From the NCBI GenBank assembly GCA_029891345.1, contig CM057009.1, forward strand, positions 300,553,466 through 300,617,465: 64,000 nt of DNA, in the 5' to 3' direction. A program made the translations under genes and the position numbers. Shown here one piece after another: positions 60,015-64,000 of the stretch (the first letter of the stretch is position 1; every line of letters begins with the position of its first letter). Under the pieces are notes generated by a model. That model did not search any database and had not been told where the DNA came from. It saw nothing but the letters and a program-made list of their open reading frames with translations. The stretch is from Dryococelus australis (taxonomy: Eukaryota > Arthropoda > Insecta > Phasmatodea > Phasmatidae).

Positions 60015-60085
60015 TTTCTTACCTAGGCAAGACTGGAACCTGCAGCCTTGTGCGTGTCAAACACCATTGCTACCAATGTTTTTTT
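60015..60085 (-). mobile_element. tRNA-derived segment
   Basis: On the minus strand: TTGGTAGCAATGGTGTTTGA (A-box region) and CTGCAGGTTCCAGTCTTGCC (B-box region). It resembles the segment at 59605-59690 in inverted orientation. Confidence 0.55.
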
Positions 60086-60104
60086 TAAAGACATTTCTTT
60101 CAGC

Positions 60105-60272
60105 CGTTGTTGTTTGACGAGTTGAATTTGATGGAGCTCAAGTTAGACCGACTTACTGACAAATTTACAGTGCGACAGGCGAGCTAAGGATTTGCCGCGG
60201 AGTGGCCGGGGAGCGAACCCGCGACACCTCGACTACGAGTGGACCATCCTAGCCCTGAGCTACGGAGGCACG
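60105..60272 (-). mobile_element. tRNA-derived SINE
   Basis: On the minus strand the head reads GCCTCCGTAGCTCAGGGCTA, then CTCGTAGTCGAGGTGTCG and GGGTTCGCTCCCCGGCC, very close to a tRNA with D-arm, anticodon arm and T-arm regions. A body of about 90 bases follows to the left. Extra bases after the T-arm and no matching acceptor stem make a SINE more likely than a tRNA gene. Confidence 0.72.
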
Positions 60273-60772
60273 GCTCGTTGAGCTGCCGAATCAATTGTTT
60301 TAAGTAATTATTTGTCACGTGTATTTTTAAAGTAGAATTTGTAATAAAATTCTCTTTGAAAGCATTAATATCACGTCTGGCAAGAACAGGTTTTCAAATA
60401 AGGTATTTTATTGACACATAAATAGAAAGGCATTGCTGTAGCTTAACACCGATGTATTATGATTATATTTATTTTGAAATATTATTCACGGAGCATTTAA
60501 TCCATTTGATCGGCATTTTTTTTTTCATACAGTTTGTCAGAATCGGCCTTAAACGAATTTTTTTGAGTTTCTTAAACTTTGTCTAGATATCACTCGCATG
60601 TAATACTAGCGAAACTGTCTTCTTTATGATCGCCATGTTTCTTTTTGACTTTAATGCGTCGTCAGTGCTACCCTAAGTCCGGACTAAAAGTTAGGCCGTA
60701 CTAAAGCAAGATGATCTTCGGACTAGCAATATATGGCTCTCCTTAGTCCGGACTAACAAAAAAATATGAATA

Positions 60773-61115
60773 AGGCCATATGTGTGACCCCGGCAATACA
60801 TCTTTGTTAATTAAATTTGCATGACTTAATGAAATGCTTTGGCTTAGATAAGAATGCGTATTTTACAGCAGCTTGGTGAGATGTCGAATAGCACGCCGAA
60901 ATGACAGCAACAGCTCCTGTCTGGTCTGTCGTGGCGAAATATAGTTTCAGTAGCCTGGCTCCATGTCTGCGATGTTCGCATCTTAGATCACAACTAGACT
61001 TCGTCCATCTTACCCTGACCGGAGTACTGTTACATAGACCTTCGCCCAAAACCCATTCATTTAGTATGGATTATGCGAGTAAGGTTTGCCCTACATAGCA
61101 TGAGGTAACGAAGAC
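60773..61115. other. No feature recognised
   Basis: Overlapping open frames on both strands at 60807-61098 have protein-like composition but no family I can name. Confidence 0.3.
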
Positions 61116-61357
61116 TATAGGCTGTTCACGATAAAGTGAGCACTTTTTAAGGCCCTTGCAACAGGCATTAACCGCTAATAAATATTTCTTATTGCAGTCC
61201 CAAGCATTAAATTTTGATGGTGGTGAAATGTATACATTGTGTTTATTGGTCACATTGCAATGTTTATATTAAAAAGGCCCAGGAAAATGGAAATTGGATG
61301 AAAGGGAAAATTTATAAGGGCCTTAAAAAGTGCTCACTTTAACGTGAACAGCCTATA
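61116..61357. mobile_element. Family B MITE, best preserved short copy
   Basis: The ends are perfect or nearly perfect inverted repeats: TATAGGCTGTTCACGATAAA at the left, the reverse of ACGTGAACAGCCTATA at the right, extending through GTGAGCACTTTTTAAGGCCC. The element is 242 bp with no coding capacity. The TATA at each end fits a TA target, as used by Tc1/mariner elements. Confidence 0.93.
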
Positions 61358-64000
61358 CATATCTGCTATAGGTCTACACAACTAATAGAACGTATTGTAG
61401 AATGGTGCTATTAATGGATGTCACCTATGACTTTGCTAGGAAATTATTTACTGATCACAAATAAAGCTGAATTCTTTGCTGAGTAAAAAATGATAATATC
61501 ATGTTTATCCCCTTACTTTGATCGGTGTTACAGTAAATTCGTCTGTTTTGTGTTTATGGCACATGTATACTTAAACTTTAAAACTGAATATGCCTTTATA
61601 TTTCTAATTATCTTACGTTTGATGAGACGCTCAGCCCTTGTTATTGTTAACCATTTGAACGAATTGTTATAATTTTGGGTATACGTCATTGAAAAGCGTT
61701 GGCGTACGTTAAATAAAACCATAATATGATTATATTTAAACATGAGCGAAACTAGCTAATTTATTATTTTAGCTAAGTTATTCCACACAAGGAACTGAGT
61801 CAGTAATAAAAAACAAACCAAAACCACACAACGAGTACTCAAGCAAACAAACTGAGAGATACCAAGACGCAGGCCCTATGTACAGAAAAAAAAAAACTTG
61901 GGCCCAAGGGAGACAATACAAGATGAATGACGATCACAGATGAGAGCGTATATGTGTGCATGAGTGTGTATGTGTATACACAATTACATACACGAAAATT
62001 GGACGACACAATGAAAATAGCAAAGAGTAACGAAGTGTATTTCAATGACATAATGGTAGCGACGTTTCGGATTTATGTACTCCTGTCTTCACATATAGAG
62101 TGAAAATGAACACTGGATATATAAAAAAAGTATATACCTGGCTCCATCTCCTGTAGCGCCCAGTAATAATTGAGTATTCTCCTCATTGTCTGTGCATCTA
62201 GGATTTGATGTTATCAGCGAGCGTATTTCTGCGGTTGTCGATAACTTGCATTTATTTTATGACACAGGTTTGTGCCTATTAATTAAAGTTATCCGTGTAA
62301 TTTGTAATTCAATGTTTTATTGACTAAATTTATTTTCATCCCCATTTATAAATGCTATTTTTTTATTTTCGTTTTAATCAAGTGAACGTGTGAGGAATAT
62401 TTTATGAATGTTGCCCCAGGCATATTCCGCAAGTCTGGAATGTGGAATTTTACCCTACTTTGTTGTCGTTTGCGATTTTTTATTCCTGTGGAAAGAGTCT
62501 GCCAGTTGCGCTTTTTTTCGTGTATGTGTTTTTATGTTGTATGCTGGTTATTTCTGTGTTATGCAATGTCACTTTCTCCAAAAATAGTAATTTTAATTCA
62601 TGTTATTATCTACATTTCAAGATAGTTATTTTGACATTAGATGTTTTAAATGGTTTTGAGTTAAAATGTTGCTTTCGATGTAGTAGTAATTTGTAATACA
62701 GTACGTTATTTTAGATTATTACTTTTCATTTCTTTCAAAAAGCATTTTCCAAACTTTGAAAATATAACTGGTGCAGAATCACTTTATTGACATATATTTC
62801 TTCAATTTTTAATTATTTGCATGCGATTGCATATGTATGTTCCTTAAAATTTTTGGGCTTGGAATACATGTGAAAAATGTGCATTTTCCTGCCTCTCTTA
62901 CGTGGAGAGTGAGACGTAGGCTTTCCAGATAACATCACATCAACATTTTGGACCAGGCGTGTTGGTTATTATATAACAGGCCTGCCTAGCATTCGAGATG
63001 CCGTGAAATTCAACCCTAACTGGCTGCACTAGGGTGCGATTTTTCTAAGTAGTTTCCCATCATTTATTGAGAAAAATTCTGCTACAGATCCTTAAATCTA
63101 ACCTTCCTACCTTATTATTGCCCTTTAATATAGCAAGTGGTAGTTATTAAATTGCATAAGGTTGGCTGTCAAGCGCATCAGATTATTTGTCTCGCTAAGC
63201 TTTGTTGCAGAACTTATAACGTAAGTTGAGTGTGGTTGGAAATCAGAAAGGACGTAAAGGTTAAAATCATATAAATATCATTTCTTATTCAACTTTATAA
63301 GTAGGGTGTATAGAATATTTCACAAACGAGTGCAATTTTATTACACCATGTGTACGTTAACATGTCATGAACAAAATAAAAACAACGTCCCATTTACCAA
63401 AGACTGCATCAGCTGATGCGTGAGCGAGCGCAGAGGAAAATCATGTTGGCAATTCTGACAGCCCTGCCAACGCACGAAAAACCACGGAGAAATACGCAAA
63501 CAGGAAAAGTTCGTAGGAGATTATTGATTTATTTTACTTTACGTGGACACAAAACCGTAGTTATTGTTGAACGAGAATTTTAATGAAGTAGAAATGTGAG
63601 GTAGTTTAAAATGAAATGCAATTATCCGGTGCGTGTTATTCCGCTACATGGAATGGCCGTTGTTTTGGTTTCGAACCGATATTGTCAAGATCGCTATGTC
63701 AACACTGGTAACAGACGCCACAAGAGTGTGTTTGCATTTACTGTAAAAAAAAATTAGTGAAACGCTGTATTGGATTGTATAAAAGAAGAATTGCTATTAC
63801 TTATCGATACTAGAAAAACAATTAACATATTGGCTTGCTAAGCAATTGGAATAATAGTCCGAAGATAAATTTGAAAGAAGTGCCATCACTGTGATCATGC
63901 ATTAACGGAGGCAAATTTTGAACGTGTCTACTAAAGAGTGTAAATAATTAATATCAGGAAATTTTCAAGTTGGTTTCATTTCAACCCTAACTGTAATATA
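61358..64000. other. No feature recognised
   Basis: AT-rich sequence to the end of the window. The open frames at 61490-62696 have hydrophobic translations typical of AT-rich DNA and no family signature. I searched for the next hyaluronidase exon here and did not find one. Confidence 0.4.

Larger units (their letters stand above)
59309..60762. mobile_element. Candidate inverted-repeat DNA element with AGTCCGGACT motifs
   Basis: The left end reads TATTCACAAACCCCGGCTAG, GGGACTAAC and GAAGGATCATC. The right end, reversed, reads TATTCATATTTTTTTGTTAG, CCGGACTAA and GAAGATCATC. The palindromic AGTCCGGACT lies at about 60674 and 60740 in the right end, and at 59279 in the adjacent fragment. The interior holds three tRNA-like segments and no transposase. 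Terminal repeats with a TA-rich or TAA target suggest a PIF/Harbinger-like or similar non-autonomous element; not certain. Confidence 0.5.

Noticed and set aside
60190-60275. A tRNA gene on the minus strand
   Set aside because: D-arm and T-arm regions are good, but no matching acceptor stem can be drawn and a SINE body follows directly.
53579-64000. The next hyaluronidase exon
   Set aside because: I looked for a phase-2 exon with the expected conserved sequence and found none; it probably lies beyond the window.

Overview
This window is eukaryotic nuclear DNA, most likely from an arthropod, probably an insect with a large, repeat-rich genome. It is AT-rich and has no operons, ribosome binding sites or long open frames. 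The coding sequence I can read is short, spliced pieces of one gene. Broken Tc1/mariner transposases, tRNA-derived SINEs, MITEs and degenerate tandem repeats fill the rest. The insect assignment is an inference from the gene's closest family resemblance and from the transposon mix; I cannot name the species.

The one real gene is a hyaluronidase (glycoside hydrolase family 56) on the + strand. Two exons are visible: 19249-19388, which carries the catalytic Asp-Phe-Glu region, and 53403-53578, which carries the following conserved Trp-Gly-Tyr-Tyr and Cys-Tyr-Asn region. They join in phase 0 across an intron of 34,014 bases (19389-53402). The phase-1 acceptor of the first exon and the phase-2 donor of the second show that more exons lie outside the window on both sides. 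All or nearly all other sequence is therefore probably intronic.

The repeat content falls into several families. Family A (11182-14586, 19852-21530, 31553-33960 on +; 26770-28690, 43700-44480 on -) is made of degenerate monomers of about 280 bp, ends near an inverted CTACTTTCC motif, and in its three + copies carries a tRNA-headed SINE at the same place near the 3' end. The first copy runs into five nearly identical 165-bp tandem units. Family C (41630-43580, 54893-56738, 56740-57905, with shorter relatives at 6005-6645, 8270-8835 and 17590-18660) contains about 116-bp tandem units and ends in an ATGGCGGTCGGGTGACGTAAC-like terminus. Family B is a MITE family whose terminal inverted repeat begins TATAGGCTGTTCAC, with seven copies. 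A mariner-derived element at 25521-26218 is a near-complete palindrome made from two 3' ends.

Insertion order can be read in several places: a SINE inside a Tc1 transposase (23030-24286), a family B MITE inside another Tc1 transposase (36195-37010), and SINEs inside two family A copies, one with a perfect 11-bp target duplication. All four transposase remnants that I could read have lost a catalytic acidic residue or the reading frame. A minus-strand non-LTR retrotransposon remnant with a YADD motif lies at 50030-52300.

I found no intact tRNA or rRNA gene, no CRISPR array and no recognisable promoter. Large parts (for example 1-5065, 14587-16629, 29271-31552, 48000-50000 and 61360-64000) hold nothing I can identify.
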